In this document: positions 19,236-27,879 of the stretch, one piece after another | How positions within the stretch are numbered: position 1 is the first letter of the stretch | Layout of the letters: each line of letters begins with the position of its first letter | Assembly: GCF_025643595.1 (NCBI RefSeq) | Contig: NZ_CP102826.1 | Location: 4,898,001 to 4,962,000 of the forward strand | DNA: 64,000 nt | Origin: Saccharopolyspora rosea | GTDB lineage: Bacteria > Actinomycetota > Actinomycetes > Mycobacteriales > Pseudonocardiaceae | Reading direction: 5' to 3' | The notes under the pieces: model-generated | The model's input: the letters and a program-made list of their open reading frames with translations, nothing else | What the model was told of the DNA's origin: nothing | The model's database searches: none | Position numbers and translations under genes: made by a program

Positions 19236-20165
19236 ATGCTCCGCAGCACCTTGCTGGCCGCGTCCCGTTCGCGGGGCGTGCGCCGACTCGTGGAGGCCAA
19301 CCCGCTGACCAAACCGGTCGTGCACCGGTTCATCGCCGGGACCACTCCCGATGACGCGGTCCACGCGATCCGCTCGCTGGCCGCCCAGGGCATGTACGTC
19401 ACGCTCGACCACCTCGGCGAGGACACCCTGGACGCCGCGCAGGCCACCACGACCGTGCGCGCCTACCAGCGGATGCTGCGCACGCTGTCGGAGACCGGGC
19501 TCACCGACCGGGCGGAGGTGTCGGTGAAGCTGTCCGCGGTGGGCCAGTTCCTGCCCACCGACGGGGAGAAGATCGCGCTGGACAACGCCCGGCTGATCTG
19601 CGAGGCCGCGGCGCAGGCGGGCACCACGGTGACGCTGGACATGGAGGACCACACCACCACCGACTCCACCCTGGGCATCCTGCGCGACCTGCGGGTGGAC
19701 TTCCCGTGGGTGGGCGCGGTGCTCCAGGCGTACCTGCACCGCACCGAGCAGGACTGCCGCGACCTGGCGACCGAGGGCTCCCGGGTGCGGCTGTGCAAGG
19801 GCGCCTACTCGGAGCCCGCGTCGGTGGCGTTCCAGGACAAGGGCGAGGTCGACCGCTCGTACGTGCGTTGCCTGAAAGCGTTGATGAACGGCTCCGGCTA
19901 CCCGATGGTCGCCACCCACGACCCGCGCATGATCGCCATCGCCACCGACCTGGCGGCGCGGGCCGGCCGGTCGCCGGACAGCTTCGAGTACCAGATGCTG
20001 TACGGCATCCGGCCCGAGGAGCAGAAGCGCATCGCCGCCGAGGGCGGACGGCTGCGCGTGTACGTCGCCTACGGCGACGAGTGGTACGGGTACTTCATGC
20101 GCCGCCTCGCCGAGCGCCCGGCGAACCTGGCGTTCTTCCTGCGCTCGCTGATCACGCAGAACTGA
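19236..20165 (+). CDS. Proline dehydrogenase
   Basis: FAD-dependent first step of proline breakdown, proline to P5C (known as PutB or PruB when separate from PutA). The 309-residue protein is a PRODH TIM barrel: TLDMEDHTTTDSTL, QAYLHRTEQDC, RLCKGAYSEPASVAF, VATHDPRMI and FEYQMLYGIRPEEQ are conserved substrate- and FAD-binding stretches. ATG 19236 has GTAAGGAG 6 bases upstream. It follows pruA after 197 bp that contain a hairpin and the second copy of the shared 15-base motif. The pairing with pruA and a PucR regulator is the classic actinobacterial arrangement. Confidence 0.95.
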   Translation: MLRSTLLAASRSRGVRRLVEANPLTKPVVHRFIAGTTPDDAVHAIRSLAAQGMYVTLDHLGEDTLDAAQATTTVRAYQRMLRTLSETGLTDRAEVSVKLSAVGQFLPTDGEKIALDNARLICEAAAQAGTTVTLDMEDHTTTDSTLGILRDLRVDFPWVGAVLQAYLHRTEQDCRDLATEGSRVRLCKGAYSEPASVAFQDKGEVDRSYVRCLKALMNGSGYPMVATHDPRMIAIATDLAARAGRSPDSFEYQMLYGIRPEEQKRIAAEGGRLRVYVAYGDEWYGYFMRRLAERPANLAFFLRSLITQN

Positions 20166-20172
20166 CGCTCCC

Positions 20173-20193
20173 GCCCGCCGCGCCGCGGCGGGC
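20173..20193 (+). terminator. Hairpin after proline dehydrogenase
   Basis: An 8-bp stem (gcccgccg / cggcgggc) with a 5-base loop, 8 bases after the stop. Confidence 0.6.
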
Positions 20194-20200
20194 CGTTCCG

Positions 20201-20238
20201 CCCCGGCTCCCCCGCGGATTCCTCCGCCGGAGCCGGGG
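20201..20238 (+). terminator. Second hairpin after proline dehydrogenase
   Basis: A 10-bp perfect stem (ccccggctcc / ggagccgggg) with an 18-base loop, in tandem with the previous hairpin. Confidence 0.55.
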
Positions 20239-20347
20239 CGGACGTGCGTTCGAGGCCGGTCCGGTCGATCTCGGCGTTGCCCGCTGATCCCCCGCTGTTG
20301 AGCGGAAATCGCTCGCTCCCGCGATCCGGGAACGCCCGCGGGCGCGG

Positions 20348-20377
20348 TTGACACCCGACGACGGGCGCTGGTTCCAT
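20348..20377 (+). promoter_or_regulatory. Promoter of the leader peptide and sulfonate/sulfate-ester operon
   Basis: A perfect -35 TTGACA (20348-20353) is followed, after 18 bases, by TTCCAT (20372-20377) as a -10. The predicted start of transcription falls at about 20384-20385, the A of the leader-peptide ATG, so the leader would be translated leaderless. Confidence 0.6.
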
Positions 20378-20384
20378 CCTTGGC

Positions 20385-20459
20385 ATGACAGCAGGCGTCG
20401 ACCTCATCTCGCGCCGCTACGTGGACTGCGTCCGCGTCGCCAGCGCCACCTGTCGCTGA
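20385..20459 (+). CDS. Cysteine-containing leader peptide (attenuator) of the sulfur operon
   Basis: A 24-residue peptide beginning MTAGVDLI and ending SRRYVDCVRVASATCR. The ending matches the conserved actinobacterial leader-peptide pattern SRRxVDxxRVxSAxCR that precedes sulfur-assimilation operons. Two cysteine codons (TGC and TGT) near the end would make the ribosome stall when Cys-tRNA is scarce, allowing expression of downstream genes. No Shine-Dalgarno precedes the ATG, and the promoter places the mRNA 5' end at it. The next 80 bases contain short competing hairpins. Cysteine-responsive control is inferred from the family and context. Confidence 0.8.
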   Translation: MTAGVDLISRRYVDCVRVASATCR

Positions 20460-20542
20460 TCTTCGCCGCCTCGGCGGTCCCCGCTTTCTCCCCGCCCGTC
20501 CGCGCATCGCGGATCTCCGCTACCAGGAACGGGATTCCCTCC
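20460..20542 (+). promoter_or_regulatory. Putative attenuation region after the leader peptide
   Basis: This 83-base stretch between leader stop and the first structural gene has several short stems (for example ccgc-ctcg-gcgg and ccgcg-cat-cgcgg) but no single strong terminator. It may sequester the weak ribosome-binding site of the lipoprotein gene. Confidence 0.35.
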
Positions 20543-21574
20543 GTGCACGCTGCGAACAAGCGGCTGTTCGGCCGCCGCCAACTCCTGCGCTCCGGACTGT
20601 CCACAATAGCCATTTCTACCGTCCTCAGTGGATGTTCAACGTCGTCCGCCACGCCCCGGCGGGAGACGAAGGTGGTGCGGTACCAGGGGTGGTCCGGCGA
20701 GGTCCTGTGGCACGAGCTGGCCGCCGACCTCGGACTGCTCGGCGACCTGCGGCTCGACTGGATCGGCAACACCACGAGCGGACCGCAGGACATCCAGGCG
20801 ACCGTCACCGGTGACACCGACATCGGCGGCGCGTTCAACGGCTCCATCCTCCGGCTCGCGGCGGCCGGTGCGCCGATCCGGGCGGTGATCTCCTACTACG
20901 GATCGGACGCGCTGACCAACGTCGGCTACTACGTGCTGCAGGACAGCCCGGTCCGCGGTGCCCGCGACTTCATCGGCGCCTCGGTCGGGATGAACACCAT
21001 CGGGGCGCACCACCAGGACGTGCTGTCGATCTACCTGCGGCGCGGCGGGTTGTCCGATGCCGAGATCCGCGACGTGCAGCCCGTCGTGGTGCCGCCGGTC
21101 AGTTCCGAGCAGGCGCTGCGGTCCGGGCAGCTGGACGTCTCCACGATGAGCGACCCGATCTCGGACAAGGCCCGCACGCGCGGCGGGATCCGCGCGGTGT
21201 TCACCGACCACCAGCTGCTCGGACCGTTCAGCGCCGGGTGCTACGTGCTGCGCGACGACTTCGCCGCGGCGAACCCGACGACCGCCCGCACGCTGGTGGG
21301 CGGGATCGCCCGGGCGATCCGCTGGGCGCAGACCCGTCCGCGCGAACAGGTGGTGGCCCGGTTCCAGGACATCATCCGGCGTCGGCGGCGCAACGAGGAC
21401 ACCGACACGATCCGCTACTGGCGTTCCACCGGCATCGCCGGAGCGGGCGGGCTGATCGCGGCCCGCGAGTTCGAGATCTGGCTGGAGCGGCTGACCACCC
21501 AGGGCGTGATCGCGCCGGGGAGCGTCGACGTCTCCCGCATCCACACCAACGAGTTCAACCCGTTCCACCGCTGA
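20543..21574 (+). CDS. ABC transporter substrate-binding lipoprotein (sulfonate/sulfate ester type)
   Basis: A 343-residue periplasmic-binding-type lipoprotein of the NitT/TauT class that captures the substrate outside the membrane. The N terminus has a twin-arginine-like FGRRQLLRSG, a hydrophobic stretch and the lipobox VLSGC with Cys near residue 31. The mature part has an SsuA/TauA-like fold (GNTTSGPQDIQATVTGDTDIG). GTG 20543 gives a proper signal peptide; the frame runs further upstream through the leader region. It is the first structural gene of a four-gene operon ending in a TauD/AtsK-type dioxygenase, which points to an organosulfur substrate. Confidence 0.85.
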   Translation: MHAANKRLFGRRQLLRSGLSTIAISTVLSGCSTSSATPRRETKVVRYQGWSGEVLWHELAADLGLLGDLRLDWIGNTTSGPQDIQATVTGDTDIGGAFNGSILRLAAAGAPIRAVISYYGSDALTNVGYYVLQDSPVRGARDFIGASVGMNTIGAHHQDVLSIYLRRGGLSDAEIRDVQPVVVPPVSSEQALRSGQLDVSTMSDPISDKARTRGGIRAVFTDHQLLGPFSAGCYVLRDDFAAANPTTARTLVGGIARAIRWAQTRPREQVVARFQDIIRRRRRNEDTDTIRYWRSTGIAGAGGLIAAREFEIWLERLTTQGVIAPGSVDVSRIHTNEFNPFHR

Positions 21575-21598
21575 CGGACCACAGGGCGGAGTTCCCCC

Positions 21599-22399
21599 AT
21601 GGCAGACATCGTTTTCGAGGACGTGTCGAGAGTTTTCCCCGCGCGCGACGGGAAGGGCGAGGTCGCCGCGCTGCGCGGCGTCGACCTGCGGATCCCGGAG
21701 GGCGAGCTCGTCGTCATCGTCGGCCCCAGCGGGTCCGGCAAGTCGACGCTGCTCGACCTGCTCGCGGGCCTGGACGCCCCGACCGGCGGCCGGATCCTGC
21801 TGGGCGGCGAACCGGTCACCGGGCCCGGGCTCGACCGGGGCGTGGTGTTCCAGCAGTACGCGCTGCTGCCGTGGCGCACCGCCCGGTCCAACGTCGAACT
21901 CGGCCTGGAGGCCAAGGGGGTCGACCGGCGGCAGCGCCGGGAACGGGCGCTCGAACACCTCGACCTGGTGGGCCTGTCCGCCTTCGCCGACCACTACCCG
22001 CACGAGCTGTCCGGCGGCATGCGCCAGCGCGTCGCGATCGCGCGCAGCCTCGCCTTCGACCCCGAGGTGCTGCTGATGGACGAGCCGTTCGCCGCGCTCG
22101 ACGCGCAGACCCGCGAACGGCTCCAGGAGGAACTGCTCGGGCTGTGGGAACGCACCGGCAAGACGATCGTGTTCATCACGCACGACATCGACGAGGCCGT
22201 CTACCTCGGCCGACGGGTCGCCGTGCTGACCGCGCGCCCCGGCCGCGTCACCGACGTCGTGGAGATCGCGTTCGGCGACCGCGCCGCCCGGGAGGACCTC
22301 CGCTCCGATCCCGAGTTCGCCCGCTACCGCCACCGGGTCTGGAGCCTGCTGCACACCCGGGAGTCCGATGTGGACCAGGAGGTGGTTCCCGTTGGCTGA
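21599..22399 (+). CDS. ABC transporter ATPase (SsuB/TauB type)
   Basis: A 266-residue ATP-binding subunit energising uptake. Walker A GPSGSGKST is at about 43-51, followed by the Q-loop (VVFQQYALLPW), the signature LSGGMRQR, Walker B VLLMDEPFAALD and the switch histidine in FITHDIDEA. The overall sequence is of the nitrate/sulfonate/taurine subfamily. ATG 21599 follows the lipoprotein gene by 24 bases. Its end overlaps the start of the permease gene by 8 bases, so the two are translationally coupled. Confidence 0.93.
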   Translation: MADIVFEDVSRVFPARDGKGEVAALRGVDLRIPEGELVVIVGPSGSGKSTLLDLLAGLDAPTGGRILLGGEPVTGPGLDRGVVFQQYALLPWRTARSNVELGLEAKGVDRRQRRERALEHLDLVGLSAFADHYPHELSGGMRQRVAIARSLAFDPEVLLMDEPFAALDAQTRERLQEELLGLWERTGKTIVFITHDIDEAVYLGRRVAVLTARPGRVTDVVEIAFGDRAAREDLRSDPEFARYRHRVWSLLHTRESDVDQEVVPVG

Positions 22400-23195
22400 C
22401 ACCACGATCACCCGCCCGGCACCGTCCGCGGCGGTTCGCGTCGGGAGGTTGTCCGGGCGCGCGGCCAAGTCGTCGGTGGCGATCCTGGTGTTCCTCGCGG
22501 TGTGGGAGGCCGCGCCCCGCACCGGCCTGGTGGACAGCATCTTCCTGCCGCCGTTCAGCCGGGTCGCGCGCACCTGGTTCGCGCTGGCCGCCGACGGGCA
22601 GCTGTGGGAGAACCTGGGCGCGAGCCTGGGCCGGGCGCTGGCGGGGTTCCTCCTCGCCGCGCTCGTCGCCGTTCCCCTCGGGCTGCTCATCGGGTGGTAC
22701 CGGCTCGCCGACGAACTGCTCACGCCGCTGCTGGAGGTCTTCCGCAACACCGCCGCGCTGGCGCTGCTCCCGGTCTTCGTGCTGCTGCTGGGACTGGGCG
22801 AGACGTCGAAGATCTCGCTGGTCGTGTTCGCCTGCGTGTGGCCGATCCTGCTCAACACCATCAGCGGGGTGCGCACGGTGGACCCGCTGCTGGTGAAATC
22901 CGCCCGGTCACTGGGTTTCCGGCCGGTCCAGGTGTTCGCCAAGATCGTGCTCCCGGCGTCGGTGCCCACGGTGTTCACCGGGATCCGGCTGGCCGCGGCC
23001 TCATCGATCCTGGTGCTGGTGGCCGCCGAGATGGTCGGCGCCAAGGCCGGGCTCGGATACCTGATCAACGCGGCCCAGTACAACTTCGAGGTCCCCGACA
23101 TGTACGCGGGGATCGTCACGATCTCGCTGCTCGGGCTGGCTTTCAACCGGGCGCTGACCGCCCTGGAACGCCGGCTGTCCCGCTGGCGCGGCTGA
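22392..23195 (+). CDS. ABC transporter permease (SsuC/TauC type)
   Basis: A 267-residue membrane subunit of the organosulfur importer. About six membrane segments are visible from residue 28 on, with the permease EAA loop near [26 protein letters not shown] 22392 was chosen because AGGAGG lies 9 bases upstream, inside the end of the ATPase gene; an ATG at 22368 is in frame but has no ribosome-binding site. It is followed 25 bases later by the dioxygenase gene. Confidence 0.9.
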   Translation: MADTTITRPAPSAAVRVGRLSGRAAKSSVAILVFLAVWEAAPRTGLVDSIFLPPFSRVARTWFALAADGQLWENLGASLGRALAGFLLAALVAVPLGLLIGWYRLADELLTPLLEVFRNTAALALLPVFVLLLGLGETSKISLVVFACVWPILLNTISGVRTVDPLLVKSARSLGFRPVQVFAKIVLPASVPTVFTGIRLAAASSILVLVAAEMVGAKAGLGYLINAAQYNFEVPDMYAGIVTISLLGLAFNRALTALERRLSRWRG

Positions 23196-23220
23196 TCCGC
23201 ACGACACGACAGGAGGAAAC

Positions 23221-24141
23221 ATGACCACGACATCGACACGAGTCCAGGTCGCCAAGCTCGGCGCGCACATCGGCGCCCGCATCGACGGGGTCCGGCTCGG
23301 CGGCGACCTGGACGCCGCCGCGGTCGCCGGGATCCGCTCGGCGCTGCTGGCCCACAAGGTCGTCTTCTTCCGTGGGCAGCACCACCTCGACGACGCCGGA
23401 CAGCAGGAATTCGCCGCCCTGCTCGGCGATCTGACCCAGGCGCACCCCACGACGACCAGCCGGGCCCGGGGCAACGTGCTGCCCATCGACTCGGAGTACG
23501 GCAAGGCCAACAGCTGGCACACCGACGTCACGTTCGTCGACCGCGTCCCGGCGATCAGCATCCTGCGCGCGGTGCAGCTGCCGCCCTACGGCGGCAGCAC
23601 CACGTGGGCCAGCACGGTCGCCGCCTACGAGAAGCTGCCCGATCCGCTGAAGTCCCTAGTGGACGGTCTGCGGGCGGTGCACACCAACGACTACGACTAC
23701 GCCGCCCGGGTCGACCAGGTGCGCACCGGCGGGGTCGACGTCAAGGAGGAGTCGCACCGCAGGGAGTTCGTCTCCGACCTCTACGAGACCGAGCACCCGG
23801 TGGTGCGCGTCCACCCCGAGACCGGGGAACGCGCCCTGCTGCTGGGCCACTTCGTCAAGCGCTTCGTCGGCCTGAACAGCACCGAGTCCCGGACCCTGTT
23901 CAACCTGCTGCAGGACCGCGTCACCGCGCTGGAGAACACCACCCGGTGGCACTGGCAGCCGGGCGACGTGGCGATCTGGGACAACCGGGCCACCCAGCAC
24001 TACGCGGTCGCCGACTACGACGACCAGCCCCGGCGGATGCACCGCGTCACGATCGCCGGTGACGTCCCGGTCGGCATCGACGGCCGGGCCAGCGAGATCC
24101 GCGTCGGCGACGCCTCGGCCTACGCACCGCTGCCCGCCTGA
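23221..24141 (+). CDS. TauD/TfdA-family 2-oxoglutarate dioxygenase (taurine/alkyl-sulfate type)
   Basis: Iron(II)/2-oxoglutarate-dependent oxygenase of 306 residues. It probably releases sulfite from a sulfonate or sulfate from an alkyl sulfate ester. The metal ligands are the HxD pair at about H100 and D102 (NSWHTDVTF) and a distal histidine in the [20 protein letters not shown] region, which also supplies the arginine that binds 2-oxoglutarate. The WHTDVTF context resembles AtsK of Pseudomonas as well as TauD, so the substrate class stays open. ATG 23221 has AGGAGGAA directly upstream. It is last in the operon, followed by a repeat element. Confidence 0.9.
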   Translation: MTTTSTRVQVAKLGAHIGARIDGVRLGGDLDAAAVAGIRSALLAHKVVFFRGQHHLDDAGQQEFAALLGDLTQAHPTTTSRARGNVLPIDSEYGKANSWHTDVTFVDRVPAISILRAVQLPPYGGSTTWASTVAAYEKLPDPLKSLVDGLRAVHTNDYDYAARVDQVRTGGVDVKEESHRREFVSDLYETEHPVVRVHPETGERALLLGHFVKRFVGLNSTESRTLFNLLQDRVTALENTTRWHWQPGDVAIWDNRATQHYAVADYDDQPRRMHRVTIAGDVPVGIDGRASEIRVGDASAYAPLPA

Positions 24142-24148
24142 GCAGGGG

Positions 24149-24219
24149 CTCCCGGAACAGGCGTGGCAAGCGGCGTCGGCCGCTTTCCCTTCCGGCGAGT
24201 GGTCTCGCCACCGGCACCG
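24149..24219 (+). repeat. Intergenic repeat family, copy A (direct)
   Basis: The core ggcgtggcaagcggcgtc followed by ggccgcttt is shared, inverted, with copy B at 25118-25180. Its second part (cggcgagtggtctcgcc and caccggcaccgc) is shared with copies at 39.4, 40.5 and 50.7 kb. It lies between the dioxygenase and metallophosphoesterase genes. Confidence 0.7.
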
Positions 24220-24234
24220 CTACCCGAAAAGGGT

Positions 24235-25074
24235 TCAACGGCAGTCTTCGACGTGCGCCAGGACGTCGCGCAGGAGGCCGTGCGGGTGACCGTGCCGCCG
24301 CCACTCCCGCGGGTACCCGAGCGAGACCTCGCGGAACGGCACCCCGTCGTGGTGGGTGACGCGGGGGATGTGCAGGTGCCCGTAGACGACGCAGGTCGCC
24401 CGGAACCGCAGGTGCCAGTCGGCGGTGCGCCGGGTGCCGCACCACTGCGCGAACTCGGGGTAGTACAGCACGTCGGTGGGCTCGCGCACCAAGGGGTAGT
24501 GGTTGACCAGGACCGTCGGGACCTCGGGGTCCAGTTCGGCGAGCCGCCGCTCGGTCTCGGCGGTCCTGGCGGCGCACCACGCCTCCCGGCTCGGGTACGG
24601 GTCGGGGTGCAGCAGGAACTCGTCGGTGCACACCACGCCGCGGGCGTGCGCCTGCCGCAGCGCCTCGTCCTTGTCGCGCGCACCCGCGGGCAGGAACGTG
24701 TAGTCGTACAGCAGGAACAGCGGTGCGACCCGGACCGGACCACCCGCTCCCGTCCACAGTGGATACGGGTCCTCCGGGGTCAGCACCCCCAGTTCCCGGC
24801 ACAGCTCCACGAGGTGCCGGTAGCGGTCCACTCCGCGCAGGCCCACCGGGTCCCGGTCGTGCGACCACAGCTCGTGGTTGCCGGGCACCCAGACCACGGT
24901 GGCGAACCGCTCGCTGAGCAGGCGCAGCGCCCACTCGACGTCCGCCACCTTCTCCCCGACGTCCCCAGCCACGACCAGCCAGTCCTCGTCCGACTCGGGC
25001 GCGAGCCGGGTCGTGATCTCCCGGTTCTCCGGATGGGAGACGTGCAGATCGCTGATCGCGAGCAGTTTTCCCAC
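24235..25074 (-). CDS. Metallophosphoesterase family protein
   Basis: A 279-residue calcineurin-like phosphoesterase with all five metal-binding blocks visible: SDLHVS (about 8-13), AGDVGEK, PGNHELW, VNHYPL and GHLHIP. The dinuclear metal site is therefore intact. It would hydrolyse a phosphomonoester or diester; the substrate is unknown and there is no signal peptide. GTG 25074 begins the conserved LLAISDLH strand; the Shine-Dalgarno is weak. The gene stands alone on this strand and is bracketed by inverted copies of an intergenic repeat. Confidence 0.88.
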   Translation of the reverse strand: MGKLLAISDLHVSHPENREITTRLAPESDEDWLVVAGDVGEKVADVEWALRLLSERFATVVWVPGNHELWSHDRDPVGLRGVDRYRHLVELCRELGVLTPEDPYPLWTGAGGPVRVAPLFLLYDYTFLPAGARDKDEALRQAHARGVVCTDEFLLHPDPYPSREAWCAARTAETERRLAELDPEVPTVLVNHYPLVREPTDVLYYPEFAQWCGTRRTADWHLRFRATCVVYGHLHIPRVTHHDGVPFREVSLGYPREWRRHGHPHGLLRDVLAHVEDCR

Positions 25075-25117
25075 GCCATCACACTACCGCGGCGCGGACC
25101 GGCCACCGCCGCGGTCG

Positions 25118-25180
25118 ACAAAGCGGCTGACGCCGCTTGCCACGCCACTTCCGAGAGCAGGTTCGAAGACGGGCACTCAC
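25118..25180 (-). repeat. Intergenic repeat family, copy B (inverted)
   Basis: Read on the minus strand it runs gtgcccgtcttcgaacctgc, then tctcggaagtggcgtggcaa, then gcggcgtcagccgcttt. It matches copy A over about 38 bases with few differences and copy E at 34.4 kb over its first half. Confidence 0.7.
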
Positions 25181-25337
25181 CTCGGAAACGTCCGGGCGCG
25201 CAGCGGCTGCACCCGGCCGCTGCGCACCCGACTCCGCACCGACGCCGGGCGCGTCGGAAATCGCGAAGGAGGGTCGGGCACACGGCGCGAACGAACGGGC
25301 AGACCGACCGCCCCCGCAATTCCACCCCGGTAACGCG

Positions 25338-25366
25338 TTGATCCACCCCGCACCGGTGTATACCGT
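25338..25366 (+). promoter_or_regulatory. Candidate promoter of the LysR gene
   Basis: TTGATC (25338-25343), a 17-base spacer and TACCGT (25361-25366). It lies about 130 bp before the LysR start. The rest of 25181-25497 holds no gene I can support. Confidence 0.35.
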
Positions 25367-25497
25367 AGTCAGGCCATCACACAGGGCGACAGCACTGGGG
25401 AGATTTTTCGGGGGCAGCGCCGGAGGGATCGTCCGCGCCCTCCTGCGTTCGAGCTCCCCGGTCGCGGCGGCACGACACGGGAGGAGACCGACCGCGC

Positions 25498-26478
25498 ATG
25501 TCCGAGCCGTGGGACGAGAACCAGAAGTTCACCAACCCGCTGATCTCACGAAATCTCGTCTACTTCATCGCACTGGCCGACGAGTTGCACTTCGGTCGGG
25601 CCGCCGAGCGGCTGTTCCTCACGCAGTCCGCGCTCTCCCAGGGCATCCGCTCCATGGAACGATCACTCGGTGCCGAACTGTTCATCCGCAACCGGCGGGG
25701 GGTCCAGCTGACCGATTCCGGGAAAATCCTGCTGGGCGAGGCCACCTGCATATTACAACGTTCCGAGCGAATAGCCAGGACCATTCGCGAAAAGGCGAGC
25801 GGCGGCGCCGGCCGGATCACCGTGCTCTACAGCCGTTCCGGAGTCCACCTGGGACAGCGGCGACTCGTCGAGAAATTCCGCGAGCAGCATCCCGGAGTGG
25901 AAGTGGTGACGATCGCGGGTTGGGTCTCGCACAACGTTTCCGAACTCCGCGCCCGAAAAGCCGACGTCGCTTTCCTGCGCACCCCGCCGGATCTGCCGGA
26001 GATCGGCTGCCGGGTCATCGGGGACGCGGAACTGGTCGCGGTGCTCCCCGCCGACTCCCCGCTCGCCGCCGGTGACCGGATCACCCGGGAGGAGTTCCGC
26101 GACCAGCCGGTCGTGATGTGGCCGCGGGACCACGCCCCGGAGTTCCACGACCGGATCGTCGAACAGATCTGGGGTTCGGCCGCGCCCCGGATCTCCTCGT
26201 TCGAACCGGACTACGCCAACGTCATCGATGCGGTGTGCTCGGGCGCCGGGGTCGCCGTACTGGACCGCGCGCTGGCCGAGCTCGCCGAGTCCTCCGGCGC
26301 CGTCGCGCGCCCCTTCACCGACCCGCGCCCGACCGGTGAGATGTCGCTGGCCTGGCTGCGCAGCGACACCAGCCCGCTGGTGCACCGGTTCGTCGAGTTC
26401 GTCGCCGCCGAAGCGGGCCACCCAGCGACCCGCCGGCGCCGTGCGCTCGGGCGCCGACGGGCGGACAACCGGTTCTGA
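25498..26478 (+). CDS. LysR-family transcriptional regulator
   Basis: A 326-residue regulator. The N-terminal helix-turn-helix (FIALADELHFGRAAERLFLTQSALSQGIRSME, split here only in reading) spans about residues 22-54, followed by the linker helix and a periplasmic-binding-like effector domain (about 95-300). The gene is on the same strand as, and 110 bp upstream of, a DRE-TIM metallolyase gene. An inverted repeat at its 3' end suits a regulator operator. It probably controls the lyase and exporter. The effector is unknown. Confidence 0.92.
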   Translation: MSEPWDENQKFTNPLISRNLVYFIALADELHFGRAAERLFLTQSALSQGIRSMERSLGAELFIRNRRGVQLTDSGKILLGEATCILQRSERIARTIREKASGGAGRITVLYSRSGVHLGQRRLVEKFREQHPGVEVVTIAGWVSHNVSELRARKADVAFLRTPPDLPEIGCRVIGDAELVAVLPADSPLAAGDRITREEFRDQPVVMWPRDHAPEFHDRIVEQIWGSAAPRISSFEPDYANVIDAVCSGAGVAVLDRALAELAESSGAVARPFTDPRPTGEMSLAWLRSDTSPLVHRFVEFVAAEAGHPATRRRRALGRRRADNRF

Positions 26479-26493
26479 TCAGACCATCAGAAC
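26472..26493. promoter_or_regulatory. Inverted repeat, possible LysR operator before the metallolyase gene
   Basis: gttctgat-N6-atcagaac is a perfect 8-bp inverted repeat. It includes the LysR stop codon and ends about 95 bp before the lyase start. A candidate promoter follows (TTAGCA near 26500 and TAACGT near 26524). It could also act as a weak terminator. Confidence 0.4.
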
Positions 26494-26588
26494 TTCTAAT
26501 TAGCAGTCCACACGAGCGGGCTGTAACGTCGCCAGCGGTCAAGGGGGACCGTTCGACCAGCAGCCACTTTCGAAAGGGCACCGGCACC

Positions 26589-27854
26589 ATGCTGTCGTTT
26601 CCTGGCGGACATCAGCCGCGGTACAACGATTTTTCCATCCGAGCTATTTCCGACGAAACATTGCGAGAGGGCGGCGAGCGCGCGCCGTACGGCGCCGACG
26701 ATTCTCGCAAGCTGCGGCTCATCGAGGCGATCACGAACGCCGGTGTGACCGACATCGACGTGGGGTCCGGAATCACCGAGGCCGCTTTCGTGCGGAACGT
26801 GCTCGACGCGAAGTACTTGATGGGCAGAATTCCGGAGCGGACCGAATTCTCCTTCAACCTGACGCTGAAGACCTGGGAACCGCTGTGCGAGCAGCTGGCG
26901 CGGAACATTCCGCGCGAATACCTCAAGGAGATGTACGTCAGCATCGGCATGATCGAGATCGACAGCGAGAACAAGCTGTTCGAACGGGTCGCCGAGCGGC
27001 TGCGCTCCATCGGCGTCGGACGGCTGCGCTCCAGCCTGCTCAACGCCTTCTCCGGCACCGTTGACGAGGACAAGTACGCGCACCTCAACGCCCAGATCGA
27101 GCGGTGCAGGCAGCAGGGGATCTCGCTGATCCGGATCAACGACTCCGTCGGCACCCTGCTGCCGGACGCGACCGCGATCCTGGCGGCGAACCTGGTCCAC
27201 GACAACCCGGACATCACCTTCTACCTGCACGGGCACAACGACCGCGGCATCGGTACCGCCAACTCGCTGATCTCGGTCTTCCACGGCTTCCAGATGATCG
27301 AGGGCGGTGTCGCCGGCGTCGGCAACCGCGCCGGTCTCGCCGAGCTGGAGTCGATCGCGACCGTCTTCGCCGAGCGCGGCATCGGCGTCGAGGCCGCGCC
27401 GCTGGACGTGGACAAGCTCTCCGCCGCCGCGCGGTTGTCCGAGGAGGTGTTCCTGGCCGCACCGGACCCGTACCGGGCGGTGAGCGGTTTCCTGGTGGAG
27501 AACGAGAACGCCGGGATCGTGAACGTGCCGGACTACCTCGGCGTGTCCCGGCCGGTGGACTACTTCCTCAACCGGATCGGCCTGTTCCCCGTCTACATCA
27601 GGCAGATCCTCGCCGAGGCGGGCGCCGATCCGGGGATGCTCAAGGACGACGAGCTGATCCAGCAGGTCTACGAGCGGCTGGCCGAGCACATGGACGGGCT
27701 GTACGAGCGCAAGCGCGCCGAGTACGACCGGATCTCGGCCGACGTCAAGGCGTTCTACGCGGACATGGTGCGGCTGCAGGACGTGCAGACGACCGCGCTG
27801 GAGGTCATCCGCGAACGCGCCGACGCCGAAGTGGCCACCGCGGTCGGCGCCTGA
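26589..27854 (+). CDS. DRE-TIM metallolyase (isopropylmalate/homocitrate synthase superfamily), unknown substrate
   Basis: A 421-residue TIM-barrel enzyme of the HMGL-like superfamily, which joins or cleaves a carbon-carbon bond next to a carbonyl. Visible signatures are the SDETLREGGER loop near residue 21 (D-x-T-L-R-E-G), the metal-binding HGHNDRG near residue 217 and GVGNRAGLAELES near 240, matching the GERAGN-type motif of synthases. It lacks the C-terminal regulatory domain of LeuA. It is not a plain LeuA, homocitrate synthase or HMG-CoA lyase by these motifs, so I leave the reaction open. A DHA2 exporter gene follows after 25 bases and a LysR gene precedes it, suggesting a small specialised-metabolite or detoxification unit. 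Confidence 0.8.
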   Translation: MLSFPGGHQPRYNDFSIRAISDETLREGGERAPYGADDSRKLRLIEAITNAGVTDIDVGSGITEAAFVRNVLDAKYLMGRIPERTEFSFNLTLKTWEPLCEQLARNIPREYLKEMYVSIGMIEIDSENKLFERVAERLRSIGVGRLRSSLLNAFSGTVDEDKYAHLNAQIERCRQQGISLIRINDSVGTLLPDATAILAANLVHDNPDITFYLHGHNDRGIGTANSLISVFHGFQMIEGGVAGVGNRAGLAELESIATVFAERGIGVEAAPLDVDKLSAAARLSEEVFLAAPDPYRAVSGFLVENENAGIVNVPDYLGVSRPVDYFLNRIGLFPVYIRQILAEAGADPGMLKDDELIQQVYERLAEHMDGLYERKRAEYDRISADVKAFYADMVRLQDVQTTALEVIRERADAEVATAVGA

Positions 27855-27879
27855 GCCACCTGAGGACCGGATCTACCTG

